Source: Dendrophyllia cribrosa
Lineage: Eukaryota > Cnidaria > Anthozoa > Scleractinia > Dendrophylliidae
Direction of reading: 5' to 3'
Length of the DNA stretch: 64,000 bases
Assembly (NCBI GenBank): GCA_024195265.1
Contig: JAJLRJ010000014.1
Coordinates: forward strand, 18,929,959 to 18,993,958
The first letter of the stretch is position 1, and each line of letters begins with the position of its first letter. This document shows, one piece after another, positions 23,309 through 34,707 of this stretch. The position numbers were made by a program, and so were the translations under genes. The notes below the pieces were generated by a model that was given only the letters and a program-made list of their open reading frames with translations, ran no database searches and had not been told where the DNA came from.

Positions 23309-23464
23309 TAGAGCGTTTTCGCTCACGTGACCTTCAGTCCCGTGGGACTCAAGTGACAAAGGCCATGGCAGCCATGTTGGTGTTCCTAACAAAAGAAGTT
23401 AATTAAAATTCTTTTGTACGGGAACACCAATATGGCGGCTATGACGTCAAGTGAAAACGCTCTA
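23309..23464. mobile_element. 156-bp MITE family E, copy 1
   Basis: The ends are TAGAGCGTTTTCGCTCACG and the inverse AAGTGAAAACGCTCTA. The interior has the GGCCATGGCAGCCATGTTGG and CAATATGGCGGCTATGACGT arms. Near-identical copies lie at 61595-61751 and, diverged, at 44188-44335. Confidence 0.9.
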
Positions 23465-23903
23465 TTAGTGGTTTGCAGTCGGCCATGTTAGTGGTCAAAA
23501 AACAACACAAATCATTTGCATAAAAATAGAGTTTCATTCCTAAAGGATGACAATTTCATTGTTCTGATCATGACCCCCAACATGGCCGACGCTCAAGTTT
23601 TAGTATCGTAGTAACACAGTAGAACACTCGGACCGACAATGCATAATGATTGCTTACTGATAAGAAAGTGTTCATCGCGAAAGCTTTCACTAGAACTAAA
23701 TTCTATTTTAACTTATAACTACTTTCCTCCACTTTTACGTCCAACAATTTGTCATTAATTTGTTTAGAATCCGACGGCCACAACAATACAAAATCAATGA
23801 TTAGTGGCTTTCACAAAGTCTTATGCAGTCCCATTTTATTTTTCTACTATTCCTGTTTCCTTTTAACGACATTAACGACAAGACAACGACAAGTTAACGA
23901 CAA

Positions 23904-24189
23904 TAGAGCAGTTTTCAATTGAGTGTCGTAAAACCAAAACCAAAGTAATTACTCTGACCAATCACAGCAGTCGTAAACAATCCAATGAACCAATCAGAGC
24001 TCGAAGCAATTACATGTCGCGGGCGCCAAGCGCGGGAAAACGCGTGCGAGCAAGTCACGATTGGTTTTGGTTTTACTTCTGATTGGTCGAGAAAGTGGCG
24101 CGAGATTTTTTAGCCAATCACAAAGCGTAGCAATGCAAAACCAAAGCAATTGTGTAATTACTTTCGACAGTCAATTGAAAACTGCTCTA
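23904..24189. mobile_element. 286-bp MITE family F with CCAAT boxes, copy 1
   Basis: The ends are TAGAGCAGTTTTCAATTGA and TCAATTGAAAACTGCTCTA, fully inverse. The arms hold AAACCAAAACCAAAGTAATT and several CCAATCA/TGATTGG motifs, and the centre has GGCGCCAAGCGCGGGAAAA. Other copies or fragments are at 51861-52300 (split by a nested hairpin), 42296-42510 and 13905-14025. Confidence 0.9.
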
Positions 24190-24514
24190 ATAGTAGCTTT
24201 TACTTACTTAATGCACTTATAGTTGTGGTCATAAGACAAAACACTGGGTACAAACTGTTTATTTAAAACGCGAAAATTCTGAACAAGACGACATTTATCT
24301 GCAACAAATTTCTAAACACTTTTGCATCCTTTAACCTTGTCACCACTTCCAAATTCTGTGCTGTTATCAGGCTAAGAATTGAATCGATCATCACAAATCT
24401 TCGCGAACAAAATTGTACTGCGGGGTTTAAAAGCACATTTACCCTATTTTTCCGATTTTGCTGGCACATTGTCAAAACAGGTGCCATGAAATCGTTATAA
24501 ATGCTGACAATGCT

Positions 24515-24842
24515 CCCGGGGAGGGGGGGGGGGGGGGGGGGGGGGGACTCCCATATAAAAATGACGGGGGTGCTCGTCGGAAATTTTCGAAAAACACCCT
24601 AAAAGGTACCAGAATCTCGTTTGATGGGCGTGGCTCAAAATAATTTTTTCCCCTAAGAGGGACCAATTCTGTCATATTTTTTCGGCTCATACCCTAAAAG
24701 GTACCGCGATAATTCTAATGGTGGTCATTTTAGATTTTAGCACCCTAAGCGGTACCAATCTTCAAATTTTGACCCCTAAAAGGTACGACGAGCACCCCCG
24801 TCATTTTTATATGGGAGTCCCCCCCCCCCCCCCCCCCCCGGG
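24515..24842. mobile_element. CCCGGG-bounded foldback element, family A copy 2
   Basis: The left end is CCCGGGGAG plus about 24 G, then ACTCCCATATAAAAATGACG. The right end is its inverse with a long C run and CCCGGG. The target duplication ACAATGCT lies at 24507-24514 and 24843-24850. The inside has CCCTAAAAGGTACC and CCCTAAGCGGTACC motifs. There is no coding capacity. Confidence 0.9.
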
Positions 24843-24850
24843 ACAATGCT

Positions 24851-26075
24851 CTGTCTTGTCCAGCTGAAACACTCGTAGACATGGCAGTCCAGTTGTCTAT
24901 TGTTGTCCAATGATAAAAATACACGTTTGACAGAATAAATCAGATAATGATTTAAGTCCAGAAAAATCGTCCAGTTTTAGGATAGAGTTGCCTCAAGTAC
25001 GCGCCTGAGATATTTTTTTCCTTTTAGATCAAAATTAACATACAACAGGCCTGTTGTTCTCAATGTTGTCGATTCTTTGATCTTAGCAAAGTCTCTAGCT
25101 GTGATATTGACAGGAAGAATATACGAGATTGGTCCCCAGGTTTCCCAGAATAATGTTGCGCATGGGTAGAAAAAAGAGACTGCTGCCGCTTTGAGCACAG
25201 GCTCAAAAGTTCAGGCATGGTGTTTGAGTGATTTTAATATAGCCATTTCCGCGGAGCAGATGTATTTACAATGCTAAAAGACTATGTGTTTTTTACAAAC
25301 CCTCCAAACACTTAATAGTATTTTCTTCGGAAACAGTAAACATTAAAAAGTAGGCCAATTTAACAGCACACGCTAAGCATTATGGGTAAATAACACTAAA
25401 CCCCATTCAGACCCTCAATTATGCCTGAAAAAAAATCCCCTTACCCCTCTACACTGAATAACAAATTTATAACATATTGTTTAGTCCAAAGAATGTGCAG
25501 CAAAATTTTTAACATGAAATGAAATTTAAGCTGATTAAACAATAAAATAGCTTAAGAGTTTACAGTTTTGACTCAAAAGAAGACAATAGTTTGTTTCAAA
25601 ATAGCACTTTTAAGCCGTCAAAATAGCACTATTATGCCAGCATTATAGCCAGCATTATAGTGTTATGCTCGAAATTATGCCCACCCAAGAGCCAAGAGCG
25701 CATTTTATCGCGGCAATAAGAAAGGCCGAGAAGATCTGGGACGAGGCCTCCACTCTCGAGTTTATCAACCCTTCGCGGCTCCCCTTTAGAGGAAAAAAAC
25801 GTTGAAGGCCTTAAAGCTAAACAGTTATGCGCCGAACAATTCGAAACTTAAACACCCCCCTCCCCTCCGGGCAGTCGAACTTTTGAATATTATCTACCAT
25901 TATTATCTTATCTACTGATAAATTTGCTGGCCCGGTTTACCTGAAGTTTCGTTTCGTCCGTTATTGGACTTATTGTTCGACTTGTACTTTGGACTTGGAA
26001 TTGGACTGTAACACATAATTCAATTTGCGTCTGTAATAACATCGAAAGTATCGGCGAGTGGTTGCTTGCCAGAAG
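24851..26075. other. No supported gene; diverged duplicated segment at the left edge
   Basis: The 24851-24960 stretch resembles 21805-21905 and 22490-23045 (see findings). The remainder is AT-rich. No open frame has a recognisable domain. Confidence 0.35.
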
Positions 26076-26402
26076 CCCGGGGGGGACTCCCATATAAAAA
26101 TGACGGAGGTGCTCGTCGTACCTTTTAGGGGTCAAAATTTGTAGATCGGTACCGCTTAGGGTACTAAAATGTAAAACGACCACCGCGGTACCTTTTAGGA
26201 TATTGAGCCGAAAAATATGACAGAATATGACATGTGTTGTTTTAGAATTGCTATCTCTTAGGGGTAAACATTATTTTGAGCCACGCCCATCAAGCAGTTT
26301 TTAGTTCTACCTTTAGTGTGTTTTTTTGAAAATTTCTGACGAGCACTCCCGTCATTTTTATATGTGAGCTCCCCCCACCCCCCCCCCCCCCCCCCCCCCG
26401 GG
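26076..26402. mobile_element. CCCGGG-bounded foldback element, family A copy 3
   Basis: The arms CCCGGGGGGGACTCCCATAT and the inverse ending in a C run plus CCCGGG are intact. The interior TAAAAATGACGGAGGTGCTC and GAGCACTCCCGTCATTTTTA are inverse. The flanking 8-mers (GCCAGAAG and AACAGAGG) match only partly, so the target duplication is unclear. Confidence 0.8.
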
Positions 26403-26480
26403 AACAGAGGTTAAATAAAAACGATAGAAAAATCCAATCAGCAGCGTTGAAAGTGGTCGTGGTCGCTTACGGAAGCTAGA

Positions 26481-26880
26481 CCCGGGGGGGGGGGGGGGGG
26501 GGTACTCAATTAAGTTTTGTACGGGGATGCTCCGCCCCGAGGTCCAAACCCTTACCCTTTCATATACCGTTTTTGACAGAAAAGGTACCCCTTTGAAAAT
26601 GGTACCCCTTTCATATAGCGTTTAAGTGCGTCTGTTTGATACATTTTAAAAGGCATTTTTATAATACTTAAATGGCAGTTTTTCCTACCTTTTTTAAGCT
26701 TCAACTCGTGTTTTCGCTACCATTTCCTATTCTTCGTGAAATCCCTGCCCTTTCACATACTTTAACTTGTGAAATCCCGACCCTTTCATATACCTCCAGC
26801 CTCAAAAAGGTACCCCTTTTCGGGCGGAGCAACCCCGTACAGCCCATTATAGGGAGTACCCCCCCCCCCCCCCCCCGGGG
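26481..26880. mobile_element. CCCGGG-bounded foldback element, family B copy 3 (reverse orientation)
   Basis: This is the same family as 22549-22989 but inverted. GTACGGGGATGCTCCGCCCC is at the left and GGGCGGAGCAACCCCGTAC at the right, bounded by G and C homopolymers with CCCGGG. Flanks AAGCTAGA (26473-26480) and GAGCTAGA (26881-26888) match at 7 of 8 bases. Confidence 0.85.
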
Positions 26881-26990
26881 GAGCTAGATGGTCGTTGACA
26901 ACAGGTTTCGACTATAGCTAGTTGTTTGACCTGAAGAAATTTGGTAGTTTTGGTAGAAGTGGTCGCTTAGAAGAGGTGGTCGCTTACGAG

Positions 26991-27312
26991 TAGCCTGCAG
27001 TGCAGGCGTATTTTGTGGCGATCGAGTGCTCAGTAATTTCTTCGCATCATGTCTGGGCGCCATCTTAGAATATGAAATTAGAGGAGGATAGGGGAGAGTA
27101 TAAATAGCGGTCAACGGGATGGGTGTCAGGCACAAACGAAGGAAGGGGGCAGGGGGAGGGGAAAGCCGCGCCCCGCCCCCTCTCCCGCCCCCTTCCCGCT
27201 TCCTTTGACTCTTCCCAACTCCCTACGTTTTGGGAATGCAAGATGGCGGACGAGCTTACAAACGAATTCAAAAGAGCATTCGCTCGCCATAAAACGCCTG
27301 CACTGCGGGCTA
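26991..27312. mobile_element. hAT-like MITE
   Basis: The ends TAGCCTGCAGTGCAGGCG and CGCCTGCACTGCGGGCTA are inverse with two mismatches and continue into TATTTTGTGGCGA / TCGCCATAAAA. The flanks CTTACGAG (26983-26990) and CTTACGAC (27313-27320) fit an 8-bp duplication with one change. The 322-bp interior is GC-rich and encodes nothing recognisable. Confidence 0.8.
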
Positions 27313-27467
27313 CTTACGACAGGTTTCGACTATAGCTAGTTCTCGTAGAGCCAGCTTTGCATTCAGAGTTTGTCTTTGGCTCGAGCATCTCTACATAGAG
27401 ATCCGACAAAACCGAACAAGTGCATTTTACTTACGTGTTGTGTGGACCTCTGCATTCAAACGTTTCT

Positions 27468-28226
27468 GATCCTTACGGCAAGGAGAAGAGATAGAGACAG
27501 AAGTGAGATAAAAAAAAAACAAACAGCTGAATATATCTGCCCTATATTTCGATTTGCAAAACAAACCTTCCACCCTGAGGCTAGAATAGAAAATGAATAG
27601 AATGATGATCATAGAAATGATACTGATGGGGAAGCCTAAAGTTCATAAGGGAAGTGGTCATAACAAGTATACTCGACGAGGACCCACCCTGTGTAGGGGT
27701 AGGGGAACTACGCAAGATATCGCCTATCTGATCAGTGTTATGGACACAATTTTATGGCCTTAAAATTGGAGATGAGACTTTAATAGTGTGTGCATGAAGC
27801 TTGCATTGCTAGTAAAATGGCACAGGAAGATTTGAATCTTTCCTTAAGTTTCTACTCCTGATAGAATGGGGGCTATACCATCTTTTTAGGTGGGGGAGAG
27901 GGGGTACATAAGGAGACCACCAGTCTTTTTGTAGAATGGTGGGTCCTGTCCGAGTACAATAGTTTTGACCATTTCTATAAGCTTTGTAGTTTCTTTTAGA
28001 CTCCCTCACCACTTTGAATTTTTTAACAAAATACTTTCTATTGCTCTCCTCAGTTTTTCCTGTATAAATTTGTATTTGTGTGGCAAATAAATGATAAACA
28101 AAAAAAAAATTGAAATATGGCATAACAGAAAAAAATTGGTAAGAAACTGAAGCTAAATGTCACCTATTAACATCACGTCTATTTATACCACTTCTGTTTC
28201 AATAACTTATCCTTGCCGTAAGGATC
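27468..28226. mobile_element. TIR element with GATCCTTACGGCAAGGA ends
   Basis: The ends at 27468-27484 and 28210-28226 are exact inverses over 17 bp. The terminal sequence and an internal TTTGCAAAACAAACCTTCC motif relate it to the 19314-19955 element. No transposase was recognised. Confidence 0.7.
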
Positions 28227-30000
28227 GGTTTAAAGTTGTATAAGCCCAGGGCTTATAAGCGGCATTTTACGGTATATCCCTAGCTTATTAACGTGTTAAG
28301 TGCGCGAAGCATGTAAAACAGGCGCTTGTAACTGAAGTGTCAAGCGCCCTCAGGGTCCTCGCGATCGAACGGTAGCGGGAACGGAAACATGGTTAGTCAT
28401 TTTCGGCCAGGAGCCTTTCCCTTTCCAATTTTCCAACATAATTTTTTAAATTCGAAAAAACATGATTGTCGGTCTATTTTAAGGTCCAATTCAGTTTCTG
28501 TCAGTTCTCTTTCAGCGGTTTCACAACCCCGGGAGAGGGGGGTGCTCTTCTGTGTGCGCGGTCCGCTTTTTAATTTGAAACTATAATAATCCATTTTCAA
28601 ACCCAAATATATGATTTTCCCTATTTTAAATTCCACCTTTTTGTTTAAGCTGAATGGGCAAAAATCTTCAGCCATTCTCTCCGCCCCCATTTTCTGACCA
28701 AAATGGCTCAAAACCATTTCCTTTGGCTCCCCCGCCCCCCTCCCCCCTCCCCCTTCCCGCTCCCCTCCCCCTCACCCCGGCTGGGTTTAATTTGCAACGG
28801 AGTGTGACGTCAGTTAGGCAGATTCAATCAGCCGTATCAAATTGCAATAATCTGGTGAGTCATTTATAGGGGACTGTGTTTTCCTCCATCTTTATCGATG
28901 CTATTCTTTAATAGAGGGGCGGCTGTAAAGGAATTGTAGACGCTGAGGAACTTCAGAAAAAAAAGCGTGAGTATGTAAATATTGTTTACGCGATTCAGCC
29001 AAACGGGAATTCAAAATTGCAAATCATGGTTAAGGTTTGTGAGTGACAAAAATTGTGAAAACCTCTGTTGTTACAAAATTTGAAATTTCCTATTTTGATT
29101 TCGCGCATTAGCCTTAATCGAGAATTAATCTGTCTAAAGTCAGTAAAGAAATATGACAATTACAGTCCACGCAAATAGCATTTATTAAAGAGATGGCCCG
29201 TGCGTTTTAGATACTGGAGCGTGTATATATATAAACTGTGTTTATTTTAAAGTTCGCACAAGAGCCGGCTCGAGGTAAGTCGTGCTGCTCGACATGACGA
29301 GATATACAAAGCAGCTTTGATACTCTATCATTATGTGATTTGTATAAAAAGTTTTTCTCGTGCTTCTTGTATCTGCTCCAATCATTTTGATCATGGAAAA
29401 TCGAGGGCATCATTATTGGAACACATGATTACTGTTTTACTCGCACAATGAATTATTTATCTTGACTTGAGCAAAATTTACATGACATTGACGATTTTCA
29501 ACTGGAATAAAATGGCTGTACGTGAGTTCATTTTTTTTTTCTTCGCTAACTAGGATTTAATATTTAAAGAGTTTGTTCATGCTAATTCCTTTCTCGGTGG
29601 ATGAAACAAGAGGGTCTGAAAAAAACATCTGCTCTCGCCCGGCTTTACCGGAGTCGGCATGCAAAAAACTATTGCCCAACAGTCCGTCACGTCATTTTTA
29701 AAAATACATCATTTTCTTGGTCACGCAATCTCATACAACCGTTTTCCAGCTCTAACCGGGCGTGCGATTCTCAAAACTTCCGAAGACTTTTCGGACCCGA
29801 AAAGCTATTTAATGCGCAGGCTATTTACCAACAGAGATTCAATTTGCGTTCGTTTTGAAAGCTAAGCAATAAAATCTTAAGTCAACGAGAAACTTTGCAC
29901 TGGTATCGGGCTTTAAATTGAAAGAGATCGAATTTCACTAATCGCTTCGCCCCCCGAAAAGTCTTTGGGTGTTTTGCGAAACGCACGCCAGCAGTGTCCA

Positions 30001-30038
<38 letters not shown>

Positions 30039-30128
30039 TCCCGGCAACCCCTGGCATTAGCATTTGTGAAAAAAAATTGGATAAAAAAGCTGTGCAAATG
30101 CCCCGGGTATGATCAAAAAAGAAGGGAG
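28227..30128. other. No supported gene; C-rich and poly-C tracts
   Basis: A CCCCTCCC-rich stretch lies at 28725-28785 and an uninterrupted run of more than 30 C at 30003-30035. The latter is probably a foldback-family remnant or an assembly-sensitive site. I recognise no coding region. Confidence 0.4.
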
Positions 30129-30645
30129 TACCTTATTGGTACTAATTTTCGCGTCGCTTTAATTTCGCGATTTTCGCGATTTAAAAAAAATCGCGAACTT
30201 AAAGCGACGCGAAAAAAAATTCCCGCGAACTTTAATGTCGCGAAATTTAATACCCTCCTATATTTTTTGTTTTCTCAATTTAATGAAGAAACACATGTCT
30301 ACGTACATGTATTGTGTATAACGTGTAAAAGCTCTATGGCATGCCTACAGATGATAAACAACAGTTTAACAGTCAAATTTCACTATCTGTGTTACTTTGA
30401 ACCTCTTCATCTGTATCGCTATCGTCATATAGTTTGGTTTTGTTATGAGTTGATGATTTTCAGCAATAAGAAGTGTAAAATAATAAAATTCTCGAAATAA
30501 AATGTGGTTTTTTTTTCATTTTCGCGAAAATTAATTCGCTAAGAAAATAATTTTGCACCCAAATCGCGAAAATAAAGACCCGCGAAATATGCCGACCTTT
30601 TTTTCGCGAAATTAAGTGCCCGCGAAAATTAGTACCAATAAGGTA
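30129..30645. mobile_element. CGCGAAA-rich TIR element (517 bp)
   Basis: Its ends are TACCTTATTGGTACTAATTT and the inverse AAATTAGTACCAATAAGGTA. Subterminal regions contain many TCGCGAA/TTCGCGA motifs, including a hairpin of about 20 bp around 30160-30215. The middle is AT-rich and no protein is recognised. Confidence 0.85.
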
Positions 30646-31454
30646 TATTCGAATCTAGACTCATCCAAAAGTTATTTTTAAATGTTGTTTAGTTTACAAC
30701 AGGTTTAGAAAATACCTCCTAACCTCCCGTAATATTTGAAGTGAAAGATTTACTAAAAGAAACTTTCGTGACTTTTATGACCATTCCAGGTAGTCTGGTC
30801 ACATTTAAAAAACGTCCAAGATAGAGGCTAAAAACGTAGTTTAACTAAACAACATTTAAACATTTAAACATGTTACATGTTATGTTTAACCATTGGTGTG
30901 AATGGAGCGTAAGTATTTTCCCTTCGTTTTCCTCCTGCAACTGATTAGAGCAAGTTCTCAACAAACTTCTCTTCAAAAGTGGAGCTAGGATTCTTTGAGG
31001 TCGAAACAAGAGCTCCTGGTCGAAAACATGAGGATGTCAAATGCCCCGGGCTACATTGAGGGTAGGCTAATGCCCGACTCCCGGGATTCGAACGTGAGCA
31101 AATGCGGGTCTTTCTGCGTGTACCGGTACTTATTGTCTTCTATTGTTTGTGAGTATTGTATTTTTGGTCTTGTTTTGCATTTGTATTATTGTCGTTCTTT
31201 GTTCCTTTTGTTTTACGTCATCTGTGCTCCGGTATACACAGAAAGAACCGCAAATGCCCGACTAATACCCTGGGGATCTCTTTCCGCTTTTTACTCTTAA
31301 TTAGTCGTGTGTTCTTTTTCAGTTTCAAAGGAAACAGTTAAGAGTTCAAGAAACTGAAAGACGTCTCAGTTCAAGACAGCGAAAAAAAAACAGTCGAAAA
31401 AAAACACTCTTGAGACCTAACGTCGTTTATTTGCGAGCTACCTTTATTGAAAGA
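30646..31454. other. Upstream region of the GPCR; repeat-like
   Basis: CAAATGCCCCGGGCTA near 31038 and CGCAAATGCCCGACTAATAC near 31248 bracket a repeat. An in-frame non-ATG extension (TTG at 31410) precedes the GPCR start, and no clear TATA box is seen. Any 5' UTR exon is unassigned. Confidence 0.35.
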
Positions 31455-32531
31455 ATGCCTACTTCACCAAGTGAGCGCGATGTTCTGCACATGACGTGTG
31501 ACACGGCCAAACTTATTGCCAGAATTTCAGAAGGGTTGGTCTTCTCTCTTATTGTCCTCGGAATTGCTATTAACGCAACAGTTTGCGGAATTATGTTACG
31601 CAACAAGTGCGTCTTAAAGAACTTGTCCAACTTCTTCGTATTTCACCTTTCAGTCGTGGATCTGATATTCCGTCTGATGACCGTTGGACCGTTAATATAC
31701 TTAAGCACCGTCTATACCACAGAACAGGCAGCGATTCCGTGCAAGCTATTTCATTTTTTCTCTGCTGCTTGTGGTGCAGCGTTTTTTGTCACGCTTGTTG
31801 TTATTTCTGTTGATGTGTACCGTGACGCAGCCTCTCCCTTGAAAGGGCTCATGTCACGCCGCACGCCATTCCTAGTCGTCTTCGGTTTGTGGTTATACTC
31901 AGGTATCTGTTCCGGACCCGTGATGTACAGCGCACAGAGTGTCCTCTATACAGAAATCCCTGAAGTGAACTCCCCAAACGTTACGGACGAGCTGAAAAAC
32001 TGCAGCGTTCCAAAACTGTGCGACTTTTTAAGAAACTGGGGCGGACAGCTCTCCACGACGCTCTACTTTGTAATGGCGTTTCTTGCACCTCTGGTTGTCC
32101 TAGTGGTCCTGTTCATCATCACGTATTTTTATCTCAACAGAGATAACAATAACGGCCGCATCAGCAATGAGACAGCCAACGCAAAGCGGAAGGTCATGCG
32201 AATGTTAAGTGCCCTGTCCTTGGGCGTGGTCATTTGCTGGGGCCCTACAGTTTTCGTCTCCATGCTGCGCTCGTATGACGTCATGAGTGATGTCCCATCT
32301 TATATTGTACTGATCTTAACGATAGCCTCGGAGCTGATAAAGTTCTTGAACTCGCTGTTCAATCCCCTGATTTTTGCTTACTACATCCCCAACTTCAGGA
32401 AGGACTGGTTTGGGCTTTGCTCGTGCCGCAAGTGTTGTCGGTCAGAAGAAGTAGAGCAGCCGAGCCTTCGGCCCAAGAACCTGCACATGATTCAATCCAC
32501 GGAGTTTCGTGACAGTCAAACGATGATGTGA
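31455..32531 (+). CDS. Class A (rhodopsin-like) G protein-coupled receptor, intronless
   Basis: 358 aa starting at ATG 31455 (AGAATGC context). Seven hydrophobic segments lie at about 26-48, 58-82, 97-119, 138-158, 204-227, 250-271 and 283-306. Family landmarks are N40 (1.50), D69 in LSVVDL (2.50), C96 with C183 (extracellular disulfide), W146 (4.50), P212 (5.50), CWGP at 261-264 (6.47-6.50) and NPLIF at 303-307. The DRY box reads DVY (120-122), so the key arginine is a valine, and the NPxxY tyrosine is phenylalanine. N175 and N182 are glycosylation sequons in loop 2. A cysteine cluster (322-328) follows TM7 and could be palmitoylated. The family transduces extracellular ligands to G proteins, but the ligand is unknown. 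A possible polyadenylation signal AATAAA lies at 33677, 1.1 kb downstream. Confidence 0.93.
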   Translation: MPTSPSERDVLHMTCDTAKLIARISEGLVFSLIVLGIAINATVCGIMLRNKCVLKNLSNFFVFHLSVVDLIFRLMTVGPLIYLSTVYTTEQAAIPCKLFHFFSAACGAAFFVTLVVISVDVYRDAASPLKGLMSRRTPFLVVFGLWLYSGICSGPVMYSAQSVLYTEIPEVNSPNVTDELKNCSVPKLCDFLRNWGGQLSTTLYFVMAFLAPLVVLVVLFIITYFYLNRDNNNGRISNETANAKRKVMRMLSALSLGVVICWGPTVFVSMLRSYDVMSDVPSYIVLILTIASELIKFLNSLFNPLIFAYYIPNFRKDWFGLCSCRKCCRSEEVEQPSLRPKNLHMIQSTEFRDSQTMM

Positions 32532-33950
32532 ACAAGGTCACTTTCCATAGTCGAACCTCCATAGCTGTCAAGAGCGGTAAAAATCAAATTTCATTTTGTA
32601 AAAAGCCGAAAAACAACAATAATGAAAAGTACTGCCAAGAGCTTTGGTCACACGGTACGATTTCATGCACAGACTCAAAAGTTAGAATCACCTTGAATGA
32701 AAACCCGTTGAGATTCTGACCTTAAGCCCTGGCACAACGAAGAACTTTTTGGCTGCTTTTTGCGAAGGCTAGGCGAAGGAGTTGTCTTGTGCAGCCAAAT
32801 GGAAAGAGACATCTTGAAGCTATTTTCAGCTGTACTGCTTTCGCATTACTGAGCAATATTTCTGAAGACTTTGTTTTTATTTCAGTTTTGGTACTAATAT
32901 TTTCACGTTCGAAGAACGCATTTCTAATTTCGTGTTGGTTGTCCTGTGGTTTATGTGCAGTAAAATTTGAGATTTTTTTGGTAGACGGTCTTCCAAATGG
33001 CCGCCCCCTATTGGTTTTTTTCAGGGGCTCATTTCCGCCGGAAATTCCTTCGAACGCGTCTCCATAATCTGTGATTACTGCTAGTTTAATAGTTAATCTG
33101 AATACCCTGCAAACATTCTTTGTTATGCATATCGTGCCGTTTGCAAACAATGTATTTTATCTTTGCAGGCCCTGAAAACATTTTTTTTTTCAATATTTCT
33201 CATCCCCACCTCCAGAAAAATAATTGTCCGTCCCTAATTTCCAGAAGGCTGATTAACGTTTTTCTAGTCTACAAATTAGTTTGAAACCGTATCCAGTCGA
33301 ACCTCGACGGACGCACACATCTCGTAGGTAGACACTCGGTCGTGGTGTTAACCAGATAAAAACACTGCATTATTAGACAGCTTGAGTTGTGTAATAAGGT
33401 TCTAACTTTTAAGTCTGCGTGACCGTTCAAATGAAAGCTATTGAGCAGTACTTTCCTGTGGTACTGTTTATTGTGCTGTACAAGGTGGTTCTAACTTTTG
33501 AGTCTGTGGGTGAAATGCTAATTACATGTAAAGTGTGACCATTCAAATGAAAGCTATTGAGCAGTACTTTACAGAATATGAACATTTAAGTTGGAATAAT
33601 ATTATTTTAATAATTGTTTATCGAATGACTGTTCAAGTGTATAAGATATATAAAAAAACCTATTTGGAGACACTGAAATAAAACACTCGTTTAATCTAAA
33701 TCACAGCTAAATAGCCTGCGTGGCACTGAGGTGCAAACGGGACAAGAAGGGGGAGATGGCAGAAAAACCTCTTCTCATCCCTCCCTCCCCTTTTATGCCG
33801 GTTACGCAGTCGTTGCTTCTTTGCAAAATATGGCCATGTGCGCATTGCGCACCATGTTTTCTCGTCGTCGAGAGAAATATACAAAAAATGACCTTTTGTG
33901 CCCTCTTCCCTTCTTTTTTTTTAACAGGATATAACGAGCATAACGTCTCA
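32532..33950. other. Downstream of the GPCR; repeats, no supported gene
   Basis: A repeat unit containing GTTCTAACTTTTGAGTCTGT and GTGACC(G)TTCAAATGAAAGC occurs in tandem at 33395-33570. The same unit recurs at 62725-62810. The AATAAA at 33677 could end the GPCR transcript. Confidence 0.4.
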
Positions 33951-34101
33951 CTAAGGAAATTACAGAAATGGGATCAATTGTAGACATTGTAATAATCTTC
34001 TCTTGTCGGTAAATTGAAAGTAAACTTAAATCTTTCAATACTTTTCAATTTACCGACAAAAGAAGAATATTGCAATTGATCCTATTTCTGTAATTTCCTT
34101 A
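33951..34101. mobile_element. 151-bp palindromic MITE
   Basis: The left arm CTAAGGAAATTACAGAAATG is inverted at the right end. The arms extend about 65 bp to TTGTCGGTAAATTGAAAG with a few mismatches, forming a near-complete hairpin. Confidence 0.85.
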
Positions 34102-34675
34102 GTCATATGTTATGTTATTATCTTGTTTAAAAAAGAAGAATGGACAGAAAAAGGTCGTTATTTAGAGAAGGATAGGGTTTATTCGTGAGCAATTAATCCC
34201 CGTACGTTTTTCGTAAAATGTGAGTGAAATTTTTCTTTTGTTTCGATAAACGTGATCCCCTAAATTGCCCACTTATTTCCAGAAATGCAGGCAAGTATTG
34301 TTTAACGAATACTTCATATTTGACAAAGTTATTTGTCGTTTCCATATTACTTCATATAATTAAATTATTAGAGGCATATATAGCGCACATACCACACATG
34401 TCTCATGGCGCTTTACGTACACCGACTTATGAGAATGAGATAGGACGTCAGCTTATGAAGGCGCCTCAGGCAGCCGCTGGGGAAGATGAGATCAACAATG
34501 GACCGATACCCCACCCATGAACAATGTATGGCACTGAGGGTGGTCACAGCCAGAGTTTTGTTACGTCCTCAGTGGTTCTTTTACGTCCCCATGGGAGACG
34601 GGACTGCCATTTTTACGTCCGAGCCACGTGAAGGTCTAACCATTTGCAGATGTCATTGCAAAGGCAGCACCTTCG

Positions 34676-34707
<32 letters not shown>

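Noticed and set aside
31410..31454. GPCR start 15 codons upstream
   Set aside because: That position is TTG, not ATG. The first in-frame ATG is at 31455 and gives a normal N-terminus.
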